Origin: DASQPR01 sp035713725
Lineage (GTDB): Bacteria > Actinomycetota > Actinomycetes > Mycobacteriales > Micromonosporaceae
DNA: 48,380 nucleotides
Reading direction: 5' to 3'
Assembly (NCBI GenBank): GCA_035713725.1
Contig: DASTMZ010000090.1
Span: forward strand, 1 to 48,380
Below the pieces are notes generated by a model. The model was given only the letters and a program-made list of their open reading frames with translations, was not told the origin of the DNA and ran no database searches. Made by a program: the position numbers and the translations under genes. Positions 1 to 8,142 of the stretch are shown here, piece after piece; position 1 is the first letter of the stretch, and each line of letters begins with the position of its first letter.

Positions 1-101
1 TCTGCGGGATCAAGCAGGCCCTCTTCCTGATAGTGGCGCAGCGCTTTCACGCTCAGGTGAGTGGCGCGGGCGAAGTCGCCGATGGACATGATCGTCTGCA
101 C
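1..101 (-). CDS. MerR-family transcriptional regulator, N-terminal part (runs off left edge)
   Basis: Only the first 33 or so codons are in the window. They read as the start of a MerR winged-helix DNA-binding domain: MSIGDFARATHLSVKALRHY followed by QEEGLL, the typical first helix-turn-helix and the start of the wing. A GTG start at 101 is chosen because a GGGGAG ribosome site lies 9 bases upstream; an in-frame ATG at 89 is the alternative. The gene is divergent from the NTF2-like gene at 229, and the shared 127-base gap carries an inverted repeat. MerR proteins usually bind between spaced -35 and -10 boxes of their own or neighbouring promoters and react to an effector through a C-terminal domain, which is outside the window, so the effector cannot be named. 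Confidence 0.85.
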   Translation of the reverse strand, partial: MQTIMSIGDFARATHLSVKALRHYQEEGLLDPA

Positions 102-125
102 GGCTCAAGTCTCCCCCAACAGGAG

Positions 126-152
126 AGTCAACCTGCGATCACCTGCTTGACT
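126..152. promoter_or_regulatory. Candidate MerR operator/promoter palindrome
   Basis: AGTCAA and TTGACT form a perfect inverted pair separated by 15 bases between the divergent MerR and NTF2-like genes; the arms extend outward to 8 of 9 matching positions. On each strand the arm also reads as a TTGACT-like -35 box. The location and symmetry fit an operator of the MerR protein. The assignment is inference. Confidence 0.4.
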
Positions 153-228
153 GTCCTGCGCCGGTAGCGGCGAGGGTTGATCCATCCGGTCCGATCCAGC
201 GGAACGGAAACCAACAGGAAGGACAACC

Positions 229-612
229 ATGATGACCACCGCAACCGAGCTCACCGGCGTTGTCGCCGAGCACGTCCGCGCCGTCAACGACTTCGACGCC
301 GACGCGATCGTCGCCACCTTCGCCGATGATGCCTACGTCAACGACAACCGCCGAGAGATCCGCGGCACCGACGCGATCCGCCGTTGGGTGAACAAGGAAT
401 TGGTCGGCGACAGCGTCACCATCGAGCCTGTTGAGGTGCTTGAGCACTACGGTGACACGATCGTCCGCGGCCGGTACGACGGCACGTTCGACAAGACGAA
501 CCTGCCCGGCGAGCTCGTGATGAGCAGCTACTTCTCGGTCCGCGACGGCAAGATCGTCTCACTCGCCGTCATCCGCAACCAGCCGTCCCAGTATGACCAG
601 GATGGAGAGTGA
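229..612 (+). CDS. SnoaL/NTF2-like domain protein
   Basis: A 127-residue protein, the usual length of a single NTF2-like cone (SnoaL-like polyketide cyclase/nuclear transport factor 2 family). The N-terminal helix with NDFDADAIVATFADDA, then the strand pattern ending in MSSYFSVRDGKIVSLAVI, is typical. Such domains form a curved sheet with a hydrophobic pocket and act as small-molecule binding proteins or isomerase/cyclase enzymes; the substrate cannot be told here. An AGGAAGG ribosome site sits 6 bases before the ATG. The gene is divergent from a MerR regulator, which probably controls it through the palindrome at 126-152. No transmembrane segment or signal peptide is visible. Confidence 0.85.
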   Translation: MMTTATELTGVVAEHVRAVNDFDADAIVATFADDAYVNDNRREIRGTDAIRRWVNKELVGDSVTIEPVEVLEHYGDTIVRGRYDGTFDKTNLPGELVMSSYFSVRDGKIVSLAVIRNQPSQYDQDGE

Positions 613-777
613 GGTACGACCTCGATCTCAAGGTGGCCGCCGCCCTCAGCCTCGTCAGGAGGGGCGGCCGGCCGCGTCCGGGGTCCTGCGCGCGGTGACG
701 GAAAAACGCTGCCGTGACCCGCACATATGTTTCAAACTGCCCGCCATCGCCACGGTCGAGAGGGCGATCTGGAAAAG

Positions 778-1213
<436 letters not shown>

Positions 1214-1306
1214 CGGTGATCATCATACCGCGCTTGACCTGGTTCGCCGATCGCAGGACTCGCCGTCTAGCGTGTGCCGCGTGACTGCCACGCCGATCGT
1301 GCCCAC

Positions 1307-2581
1307 GTGACGTCCGCCGTCGCGATCGCTCTGCTCCTCGCAGTGCTGGTGTTCGCGACGCTCAAGCCACGTCGGCTGCCGGAGGCGGTCGTCGCGGTGC
1401 CGGCCGCCGCGCTCACTGTCGCGCTCGGCGTGGTGTCTCCTCGCGCCGCGGTCGACGAACTCGGCGCACTTGGCCCCACCGTAGGGTTTCTCGCCGCCGT
1501 ACTCGTCCTCGCCCACGCCGCCGATCGCTCCGGCGTGTTCCGTTGGGCCGGCGGACTCGCCGCGCGGGACAGCCGCGGCAGCCCGAGACGCCTGCTCGCG
1601 GTGGTCTTCGTGATCGCGTCGGTCACCACCGCGGCACTCAGCCTCGATGCCACGGTGGTTCTGCTGACGCCGATCGTTCTGGTCACCGCGCAAGATTTGC
1701 GGGTACGGCCGCGGCCACACGTGTACGCGTGCACTCACCTTGCCAACTCCGCCTCGCTGTTGCTGCCGGTGTCGAACCTCACGAATCTGTTGGCGTTCGC
1801 GGCGAGCGGTCTCACGTTTGCCAGGTTCACCTCGCTCATGACGTTGCCGTGGCTCGTCGCGATCGGCGTCGAGTACGCCATCTTCCGGACCTTCTTCCGC
1901 CGCGACCTGTCGGCCGCGACAACCGTTGCCGCACCGGTCGCCGCCGATGCGCGCGAGGACATCGTGCCGGTGCCGCGGTTCGCGCTCGTCGTGCTCGCGC
2001 TGACGCTCGCCGGCTTCGCCGCGCTCGAGCCGTTCGGCATCGCGCCGGCGTGGGTCGCTCTCGCCGGAGCACTCGTCCTCGGCGTGCGCGACGTGGTCAC
2101 CGCGCCGCAGGGCGAACGAGTCCGTGTCGCGCGACGCTTGGCGCTCGCGTCGAACCCGGCGTTCTGTGCATTCGTCTTTGCCCTCGGGATCGTCGTACTG
2201 GGGGTACGCAACACCGGGCTCGGTCGGTTCGTCGCGCGCCTGGCGCCGGACGCACCGACGCTGGCCGGACTGCTGCTGCTCGCAGCGCTCGCGGCGGTGC
2301 TCGCGAACCTGCTCAACAATCTTCCGGCCACACTTCTGTTGGTACCGCTGGTGTCGCACTCCCCCGGGCTCGTACTGGCCGTACTGCTGGGCGTGAACAT
2401 CGGCCCGAATCTCACGTACGTCGGATCGCTCGCCACGCTGTTGTGGCGCGAGGTGTTGCACGCGCGCGACCACGTTCCGGAAACGCGTACGTTCCTGTCG
2501 CTAGGAGCGGCGACCGTACCCGCCTGTCTCGTAGCCACGAGCATCGCGCTTTGGATCGCGCTGCACACTGTCGGCGCGTGA
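1307..2581 (+). CDS. ArsB/NhaD-SLC13-type ion transporter
   Basis: About 424 residues, almost entirely hydrophobic, with some 10-12 predicted membrane helices. It looks like the ArsB/CitM-like (ion transporter superfamily) permeases: the early LPEAVVAVPAAALTVALGVV helix, a GPTVGFLAAVLVLA segment, the LDATVVLLTPIVL motif in the first half and the matching NLLNNLPATLLLVPLV plus GVNIGPNLTYVGSLATLLW in the second half, as expected from an inverted two-fold repeat. Family members export arsenite/antimonite or move dicarboxylates or Na+; no ars operon partner (ArsR, ArsC) is nearby, so arsenite is only one possibility. The GTG at 1307 is preferred to the one at 1274 because the protein then begins with its first helix; no clear ribosome site helps the choice. 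It ends 12 bases from the convergent MFS gene. Confidence 0.82.
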   Translation: MTSAVAIALLLAVLVFATLKPRRLPEAVVAVPAAALTVALGVVSPRAAVDELGALGPTVGFLAAVLVLAHAADRSGVFRWAGGLAARDSRGSPRRLLAVVFVIASVTTAALSLDATVVLLTPIVLVTAQDLRVRPRPHVYACTHLANSASLLLPVSNLTNLLAFAASGLTFARFTSLMTLPWLVAIGVEYAIFRTFFRRDLSAATTVAAPVAADAREDIVPVPRFALVVLALTLAGFAALEPFGIAPAWVALAGALVLGVRDVVTAPQGERVRVARRLALASNPAFCAFVFALGIVVLGVRNTGLGRFVARLAPDAPTLAGLLLLAALAAVLANLLNNLPATLLLVPLVSHSPGLVLAVLLGVNIGPNLTYVGSLATLLWREVLHARDHVPETRTFLSLGAATVPACLVATSIALWIALHTVGA

Positions 2582-2593
2582 GGCGTACGTCGG

Positions 2594-4015
2594 TCAGACG
2601 GCCGGCGTTTCCGCCGACGGCGCCATCACCGGCGCACGTTCGGACGGCAGGAAGAACGCGGCGGCGAGCCCGATGCAGCCCGCGATCGCCAGCACAACCA
2701 ACGCGAGCCCGTACGCGCGTTGCGGCGTGGCGGTAATGCCCGCGACGAGCACCGTGCCGGCAATCGCGGTGCCGAGCGACGAACCCAGATTCGACACGCT
2801 GCGCGACAGGCCCGAGATCTCGCCCTGTTGGCTCTCGCCGAAGCTGGATTGCACGATGTTGACCGAGGGCGTGAGCATCACGCCGAGTCCGAGTCCGATG
2901 AGCACTAGCCCGGGTACGAACGCCCATACGCTGTGCGTGCTCGCAACGAACGCGAGCAGCACGCCGACTCCGGCGAGCGTAAGCACGAATCCGGCGATGA
3001 TCAGCGAGCGTTGCGCGTAGCGCTTCGCGAGCCGTTCCGCCGAGAACGACGACACCAGCAGTCCGGCGGTGACGGCGGTGAAGATGACGCCGGTCTGTAT
3101 CGCGTTGTAGCCGCGGACCACCTGGAGGAACGCCGACACCACGAACGAGATGCCCATGAGCATCAGCCACTGGGCGTTCTGCGTGACCAGGCCGAGATTC
3201 GAGGTGCGGTTGTGGAAGAGCGAGGTGGACAACAGTGGTTCCTCGCCGGCTCGTTCCTTCTTGCGTATCGACCGGAAGAACCACGTGAGCACCAGCGCAC
3301 CCGCCACGATCAGGGCGAGCGTCAGCCAACCGTTGTTGTCCGCGGCCAGGATGCCGAGGACGATCAACACCAGACCGACGGACGACAGCACGGCGCCGAC
3401 GACGTCGAACGGGCGTGTCGGATCAGGCGCCAACGGATCGGGGACGCGTCGGCTCAGCCACGCGATCGCGGCGACGACGAGCGCCTGGAACACGAACGCG
3501 GCGCGCCAGCTGATGCCGGATGTGATGAGCCCGCCGATCAGTGGGCCGGCGGCCGCTCCGATGCCACCGAGCGCGCTGATCGCCCCGAAGGCACGGGCAC
3601 GTGCGGTGACCGACGTGAAGAGCAACGTGGTGAGGATGTAGACCGGCGGGATCAGCATCGCCGTACCGACACCCTCGAAGATCGAGTTGCCGAGGATGAG
3701 CACGCCGAGCCCGGGCGACACGGCACTCAACAATGCACCTATGCCGTAAAGGACAAGCCCGGCCGTGAACATCCTCTTGCGGCCGTAGCGGTCGGTCAGC
3801 TTGCCGCCCGGGATCATCAAGGCCGCCATGACGAGCAGAAAAAGTGTGATCGTGACCTGTACGCCCTGCACAGTGGTGTGCAGATCGGTGCTGATGTCGT
3901 TGATCATCACGTTCATGTTCGAGCCGGCGAAGCTGCAGATGAACTGCGCCAGCGCCAGCGGCAACAGCGCCCGGCGCGCGGCCTTGGGCGGTCGTTCGGC
4001 CTCGATGTCAACCAC
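2594..4015 (-). CDS. MFS drug exporter, DHA2 (EmrB/QacA) type
   Basis: A 473-residue major facilitator protein with about 14 hydrophobic helices. Motif A is readable as GGKLTDRYGRKRMF in the loop after helix 2, and motif C-like glycine-rich text appears in GGIGAAAGPLIGGLIT at helix 5, the signature of drug/proton antiporters. The length and 14-helix pattern fit the DHA2 group of proton-driven multidrug or antibiotic exporters. The start is a GTG at 4015 behind an AGGTGAG ribosome site. No TetR-type repressor lies beside it; it converges on the ArsB-like gene and is divergent from the DUF385 gene at 4195. Substrate unknown. Confidence 0.92.
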   Translation of the reverse strand: MVDIEAERPPKAARRALLPLALAQFICSFAGSNMNVMINDISTDLHTTVQGVQVTITLFLLVMAALMIPGGKLTDRYGRKRMFTAGLVLYGIGALLSAVSPGLGVLILGNSIFEGVGTAMLIPPVYILTTLLFTSVTARARAFGAISALGGIGAAAGPLIGGLITSGISWRAAFVFQALVVAAIAWLSRRVPDPLAPDPTRPFDVVGAVLSSVGLVLIVLGILAADNNGWLTLALIVAGALVLTWFFRSIRKKERAGEEPLLSTSLFHNRTSNLGLVTQNAQWLMLMGISFVVSAFLQVVRGYNAIQTGVIFTAVTAGLLVSSFSAERLAKRYAQRSLIIAGFVLTLAGVGVLLAFVASTHSVWAFVPGLVLIGLGLGVMLTPSVNIVQSSFGESQQGEISGLSRSVSNLGSSLGTAIAGTVLVAGITATPQRAYGLALVVLAIAGCIGLAAAFFLPSERAPVMAPSAETPAV

Positions 4016-4182
4016 GACTCACCTGCCACGATCGACGACGCGGCGGCATACGGGACGCCGCCGGCACGCCCGACACGCGCGCTGCATCTCACGCTAACGC
4101 CACATATCGGTCAGCGTTCGATAGATCGGCAGACTCGTACGCCAGGAACGGCCGGCCGGATCGGGCGAGATGCGATTGGCCA

Positions 4183-4188
4183 TACGAT
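4183..4188 (+). promoter_or_regulatory. -10 box of a probable leaderless promoter (TACGAT)
   Basis: TACGAT fits the TANNNT actinobacterial -10 consensus and ends exactly 6 bases before the ATG at 4195, so transcription should begin at the start codon itself. No Shine-Dalgarno sequence precedes the ATG, which agrees with a leaderless mRNA. Confidence 0.5.
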
Positions 4189-4194
4189 CGGACG

Positions 4195-4683
4195 ATGACC
4201 AACGAACCACCCGCCGCCGGATCGAGTCCACAACCGACCGCGCAGACGCTGCCCGTACAGGGGTTCGCGAACGTCGTCGTACGAGGCCTGCTGCGTACGC
4301 CGGGATTGAGCCGCCTGGTGGGCAGTCGACTCGTCGTCGTCTACGTGGTGGGCCGCAAGTCCGGCCGACGTTACGACGTTCCGGTCGCGTACACCCGACA
4401 TGGCGACGCGTTGCTCATCGGTACCCCGTTCGGCTGGGGGCGCAACCTCCGCACCGGCGAGCCGGTCGACATTCTGTTCAAGGGCAAGCGGCGGCCGGCC
4501 GATGTCGAGGTCTTCACGAGCGAGGCCGACGTCGCCGCGCAGTACACCGTGATGTCCAAGGACAACCGGCAGTTCGCGCGGTTCAACAAGATCCGGTTGG
4601 CCGCCGACGGCACGGTGAATCCGGACGACCTGCACGCGGCCTGGGTAGGCGGCGCGCGAGCCTTCCGTCTGGTGCCGCGCTAG
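4195..4683 (+). CDS. DUF385/Ddn-like deazaflavin-family (F420) split-barrel protein
   Basis: A 162-residue protein of the nitroreductase family of deazaflavin-dependent oxidoreductases (Pfam DUF385, FMN-binding split barrel), the family of mycobacterial Ddn. Visible marks are the GRKSGRRYDVPVAYTRHGDA stretch after the first basic/hydrophobic helix, GTPFGWGRNLRTGEPV in the middle, and the conserved ...QFARFNKIRL helix near the end. Members with proven activity use cofactor F420 to reduce quinones or nitro compounds; others may bind FMN or heme, so the exact reaction is open. The 40-residue N-terminal leader is low in conservation. The gene is preceded by a TACGAT -10 box and is probably translated from a leaderless transcript. 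Confidence 0.85.
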   Translation: MTNEPPAAGSSPQPTAQTLPVQGFANVVVRGLLRTPGLSRLVGSRLVVVYVVGRKSGRRYDVPVAYTRHGDALLIGTPFGWGRNLRTGEPVDILFKGKRRPADVEVFTSEADVAAQYTVMSKDNRQFARFNKIRLAADGTVNPDDLHAAWVGGARAFRLVPR

Positions 4684-4753
4684 CGCTGATCCGGCGGCTC
4701 GGGCCGCGAACGGCAGCAGCCACATGCCGCCGCGATCGCGACCCGGGCGCAGA

Positions 4754-5263
4754 TCAGCTCACCTCGCCGGCCGCCTCGCGAACGGCCTTGTCGATGTCCT
4801 TTGCACTCACGCCGAGTTCCTTCGCGACATGCTTCTCGGCGCGCAATGCCGCCTTGTCGAGAGCCTGCTCCAACTTGCTCTCGCCAACAACGACGAGCGC
4901 GGCCTGACCGGAGTCGATGACATCGCCGAAGTCCTTTACGTCGTCCCGCGACATGCCGCGCCACAAGTGGCCGCTGACTCCGCCGACCGCGGCACCGACC
5001 AATGCCGTACCGATGACGGCGGGCGGGAACAGCAGCCCGACGACCGCGCCGGCGGCGGCACCGCCCCACGCGCCGTGCCGCGTCGCCATCTCGTCCTTGT
5101 TGACGTGCACCTTGCCCTGACGATCCTTGGTGATCACGGCGGCGTCATAGGTGCCGACCGCTCCCGCGGAGTGAAGATCCTTCACCACCTCGTAGTCGCC
5201 ACGTGCCAGCGCCTCGTCCTGATACGTACCCACATAGATGAACGTCTGTTCGGTCTTAGCCAC
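4754..5263 (-). CDS. DUF1269-family membrane-associated protein
   Basis: 169 residues, matching the actinobacterial DUF1269 pattern: an N-terminal alpha/beta part (FIYVGTYQDEALARGDYEVV ... YDAAVITKDRQGKVHV), a glycine/alanine-rich hydrophobic hairpin at about residues 68-95 (AWGGAAAGAVVGLLFPPAVI and GTALVGAAVGGVSGHL), the basic WRGMSRDDVKDFGDVIDSG turn, and a helical C-terminus. The hairpin is probably membrane inserted or forms a glycine-zipper-like oligomer. The function of the family is unknown. A GTG start at 5263 follows a purine-rich GGGGGGAGCGGGG sequence. It is divergent from the His-rich membrane gene at 5551, with 287 bases of GC-rich DNA between them in which I see no other gene. 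Confidence 0.8.
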   Translation of the reverse strand: MAKTEQTFIYVGTYQDEALARGDYEVVKDLHSAGAVGTYDAAVITKDRQGKVHVNKDEMATRHGAWGGAAAGAVVGLLFPPAVIGTALVGAAVGGVSGHLWRGMSRDDVKDFGDVIDSGQAALVVVGESKLEQALDKAALRAEKHVAKELGVSAKDIDKAVREAAGEVS

Positions 5264-5550
5264 GTTCCCCGCTCCCCCCGTGCTCCATGCACCCGTCGGC
5301 TAGCTGACCCGGCTGCGCCCGGCCGACCCAGCCCAGGTCGTGCCTTCATCGAACCACCAGGTCGGCCTCGTTAGGTGCAGTTCGGCGGGGAGTTGCGGCC
5401 TGCGAGAGCCGGCCGCGCCGGCCGACCCTGCGGAATGGGCACGCGGCGCGGCGCGGCTGGGTAACGTCGGTCCAGTAGTTCCAGTCGATCTTGCGCAGCC
5501 GCGAGCAGCCTGGTTGCGCGTCCATGCGTGGATGACGCTGGGAGGCGGCC

Positions 5551-6984
5551 ATGGACGAACATGACTCGGACAAGCCGGTACGGCCCGATTCGACAGGCGC
5601 CGGCGACAACACGGGTTCCGCGGGCGACTTCGGCAACAACGCAGACACCGGGCGCCACGCGGAGCACGCCGGCCCCACAGGTAACGCCCGCCGCGAGGCG
5701 CACGACGAGCACGCGCACGACGCGGACGTGCACGACGCGGACGCGCATGAAGCGCACGGGCACGACGCGGACGCGCATGAAGCGCACGCGCATGACGCAC
5801 ACGCGCACGAGGCGCACGAACCGACCGCATCAACAGAGCCGACGACAACTCCAAGCCAGGTCCGCATGCGAGGGCTTCGGACCGGCCTGATCCAGGCGCT
5901 CATCGGCACGGCGATCTGTGTGGCGTTCATCGTGCCGTTCATCTGGGCGCTCCACTCACCAGGCCCGCGGTCGGTGCCGATCGGATACGTCGGGAACCAG
6001 ACCCAGGCGTCGGCCTTCGGGCGCGCGCTGGAACGTGGCGACCCAGGCGCGTTCAAGGTGACCGCCTATCCCAACGCGCTGGCCGCGCGCGACGCAATTC
6101 TTGACCACAGCATCAACGCCGCGCTCGTACCAACGGTGCCGGAACTGCTCGTCGCGACGGCGGCTGGCTCGGCGCTGACGACCTCTACGGTCCGCATCTT
6201 CACGGGAGCAGCACAAGCGGCGGGGGTGAACCTGGGTGCCTTCGACGTCCGCCCGCTGCACACGAGCGACCCGCAGGGCCTGTCGCAAACATTCTTCGTC
6301 GTCGCGCTGGTGCTTCCGAGCCTGATATTCGGTTATCTGCTTGTCCTACGAACAAGTCGCAGCCTCAATCCGCTGCTGCAGTTGGGCGTCATCGCCGTCT
6401 ACGCGGCGATCGTGTCGGCCGTCGCGACCGCGATCGCCGACGCGGGCATCGGTGCGCTCACCGGCGCGCCATGGGGGCTGTTCGGCATCGGCACGCTTCT
6501 CGCGTTCGCCGTCGCGGTGGTCGGCGCTGCTGCCACGCGGTGGGGCCACACAATCGGGTACATCGTGATCGCTCTGCTGTTCATCCCGATCGGCATCTCG
6601 GCATCCGGAGTCACGCTCGGCCCGAACATGATTACGCAGTGGTACGCCGATCTCGGCCGGGCGCTGCCGCCCGGTGCGGCGCTGCCGACCGTACAGAACA
6701 CCATCTACTTCGGCGGCAACCGCATCACGGGCCCGCTGCTGATCCTGTCGGCCTGGGCAGTCGCCGGCGCGATCGCACTGGCGCTCGCAGCCATGTTCCA
6801 CCCGCCGGTGCCGAGGCCCATCGGCGCGGAAGCGCTCGCCGATCACGCCGCACCCGGCGCGGTAGGTGACACGGGCGAAGTCGTACCTGCGAGGGCCGGA
6901 GCGTCCCCGGAGGCAGCCGAGCGGGGGCATACGCCAGCGGCCAAGCCGGGCGATTCACCGGGCGACGACTCACGGGGCCACTAG
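5551..6984 (+). CDS. YhgE/ABC-2-like membrane protein with histidine-rich cytoplasmic head
   Basis: 477 residues. A GGAGG ribosome site 6 bases before the ATG fixes the start. Residues 1-105 are hydrophilic; residues 51-89 form a His/Asp/Ala/Glu block of about 40 residues with 13 histidines in HDADAHEAH-type repeats. Helix 1 is at about 113-133, then an outer domain of roughly 120 residues (SVPIGYVGNQ ... LGAFDVRPLH), then five further helices from about 245 to 410, and a polar tail. This single helix, soluble domain, helix bundle layout resembles YhgE/Pip and ABC-2-type permeases, but no ATPase gene is adjacent. The His block could bind Zn, Ni, Cu or Co, or act as a pH-sensitive element; neither is shown by sequence. 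Function unknown. Confidence 0.75.
   Translation: MDEHDSDKPVRPDSTGAGDNTGSAGDFGNNADTGRHAEHAGPTGNARREAHDEHAHDADVHDADAHEAHGHDADAHEAHAHDAHAHEAHEPTASTEPTTTPSQVRMRGLRTGLIQALIGTAICVAFIVPFIWALHSPGPRSVPIGYVGNQTQASAFGRALERGDPGAFKVTAYPNALAARDAILDHSINAALVPTVPELLVATAAGSALTTSTVRIFTGAAQAAGVNLGAFDVRPLHTSDPQGLSQTFFVVALVLPSLIFGYLLVLRTSRSLNPLLQLGVIAVYAAIVSAVATAIADAGIGALTGAPWGLFGIGTLLAFAVAVVGAAATRWGHTIGYIVIALLFIPIGISASGVTLGPNMITQWYADLGRALPPGAALPTVQNTIYFGGNRITGPLLILSAWAVAGAIALALAAMFHPPVPRPIGAEALADHAAPGAVGDTGEVVPARAGASPEAAERGHTPAAKPGDSPGDDSRGH
5698..5820 (+). repeat. In-frame imperfect tandem repeat encoding the His-rich segment
   Basis: Units such as CACGACGCGGACGCGCATGA recur in frame within 120 bases; one stretch of nearly 30 bases occurs twice (start about 5737 and about 5761 on). 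The repeat belongs to the coding region of the membrane protein above and its unit number could vary between strains by slippage. Confidence 0.7.
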
Positions 6985-7035
6985 CGCCGCCGCTACGCAG
7001 CAGCGAAGCCTCAACGCCGCTAAACCTCAACGCCG

Positions 7036-7896
7036 CTACGCAGCGCTGAGTAGCGCCATCTCGTCCGCTGACAGCGCCAGGTCCGAGGCTCGTACGGAGT
7101 CCTCGATCGTCTCCGGCCGGCTCGCGCCGGGGATCGGGATGACGACCGGAGACTTCGTGAGCATCCAGGCGAGGCACACCTGTTGCGGACTCACACCGTG
7201 CGACGCGCCGACCACGGTGAAGGCGTCGAAGCGGTCACCGAGTTCGCCCGCGCGACCGATGCCGCCCAGTGGCGACCACGGCAGGAATGCGAGGCCAAGC
7301 TCATCGCAGAGCTCCAGCTCGGGCTCCGAACTGCGGAACGCGGGCGAGAACTGGTTCTGCACGGACGCGAGCCGACCACCGAGGACGTCCTGCGCGAGTC
7401 GGATCTGCTCGGGGTTCGCATTGGAGATGCCGGCCATCCGGATCTTCCCGACGTCGAGCAGTTCGGCGAGCACGCCGACCGAATCCTCGTACGGCACCGT
7501 CGGGTCCGGACGGTGGAACTGGTAGAGGCCGATCGCGTCGACACCCAGCCGCTTCAGCGACTCGTCGACCGCGGCACGCAGGTGCTTCGGCGATCCATCC
7601 ACGGTCCAGCTGCCGTCGCCGGGACGCAGATGACCGCCCTTCGTCGCGACGAGTACGCCGGACGTATCCCGGCCGTACGTGGACAGTGCCTTGGCGATCA
7701 GCGACTCGTTGTGGCCGACCTCGTTCGCGTACATGTGATACGCGTCCGCGGTGTCGATGAGCGTGACGCCGGCGTCCAACGCCGCGTGGATGGTACGAAT
7801 GCTGCGTGCCTCGTCCGGCCGGCCCTCGATCGACATCGGCATCCCGCCGAGCCCGATCGCGCTGACCTGGACATCCCCGATCGTGCGCTGGTCCAT
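7036..7896 (-). CDS. Aldo/keto reductase
   Basis: 286 residues of a TIM-barrel NADP(H)-dependent aldo/keto reductase. The start at 7896 (MDQRTIGDVQVSAIGLGGMP) has an AGGAGGG ribosome site; upstream in-frame codons are not needed. Catalytic tetrad candidates are the Asp of LIDTADAYHMYANEVGHNES, its Tyr, the Lys of VLVATKGGHLRPG and the His of LYQFHRPDP. The C-terminal part holds the usual coenzyme segment VVIPIPGASRPETIEDS. Members reduce aldehydes, ketones and sugars; the substrate cannot be deduced. The gene is followed by direct repeats of GCGGCGTTGAGG and is divergent from the aldehyde dehydrogenase at 8143, which might suggest linked carbonyl metabolism, but there is no stronger evidence. 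Confidence 0.92.
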   Translation of the reverse strand: MDQRTIGDVQVSAIGLGGMPMSIEGRPDEARSIRTIHAALDAGVTLIDTADAYHMYANEVGHNESLIAKALSTYGRDTSGVLVATKGGHLRPGDGSWTVDGSPKHLRAAVDESLKRLGVDAIGLYQFHRPDPTVPYEDSVGVLAELLDVGKIRMAGISNANPEQIRLAQDVLGGRLASVQNQFSPAFRSSEPELELCDELGLAFLPWSPLGGIGRAGELGDRFDAFTVVGASHGVSPQQVCLAWMLTKSPVVIPIPGASRPETIEDSVRASDLALSADEMALLSAA

Positions 7897-8142
7897 CTGG
7901 CATCCCTCCTCGGCACAGCCTTCCGCACCGGGCTTCCGCGGCAAAGCCCGGCGGGATGCCGGCGGGACGGAAGTGACCCGATTCACCGTGCCGCGGCGCG
8001 GCCCGCATCGGGTACGGGGTTGCCCTACCACCCTACCGGTGCCTGTGAGAGCGTTTGGGAGACGGCACCGGCCGGTAAGCACGGCGCCGCAACACACCCC
8101 GCAACGTCCCGAATCCACAAACCGTCCCGAAGGTGAACTGCC

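Noticed and set aside
1223..2473. Long minus-strand frame (about 416 codons) across the ArsB-like gene
   Set aside because: Arg/Glu/Gln/His-rich composition typical of the antisense of a membrane protein; no ribosome site or family resemblance.
2933..4198. Long plus-strand frame (about 421 codons) across the MFS gene
   Set aside because: Same kind of charged antisense shadow; the MFS protein on the other strand is certain.
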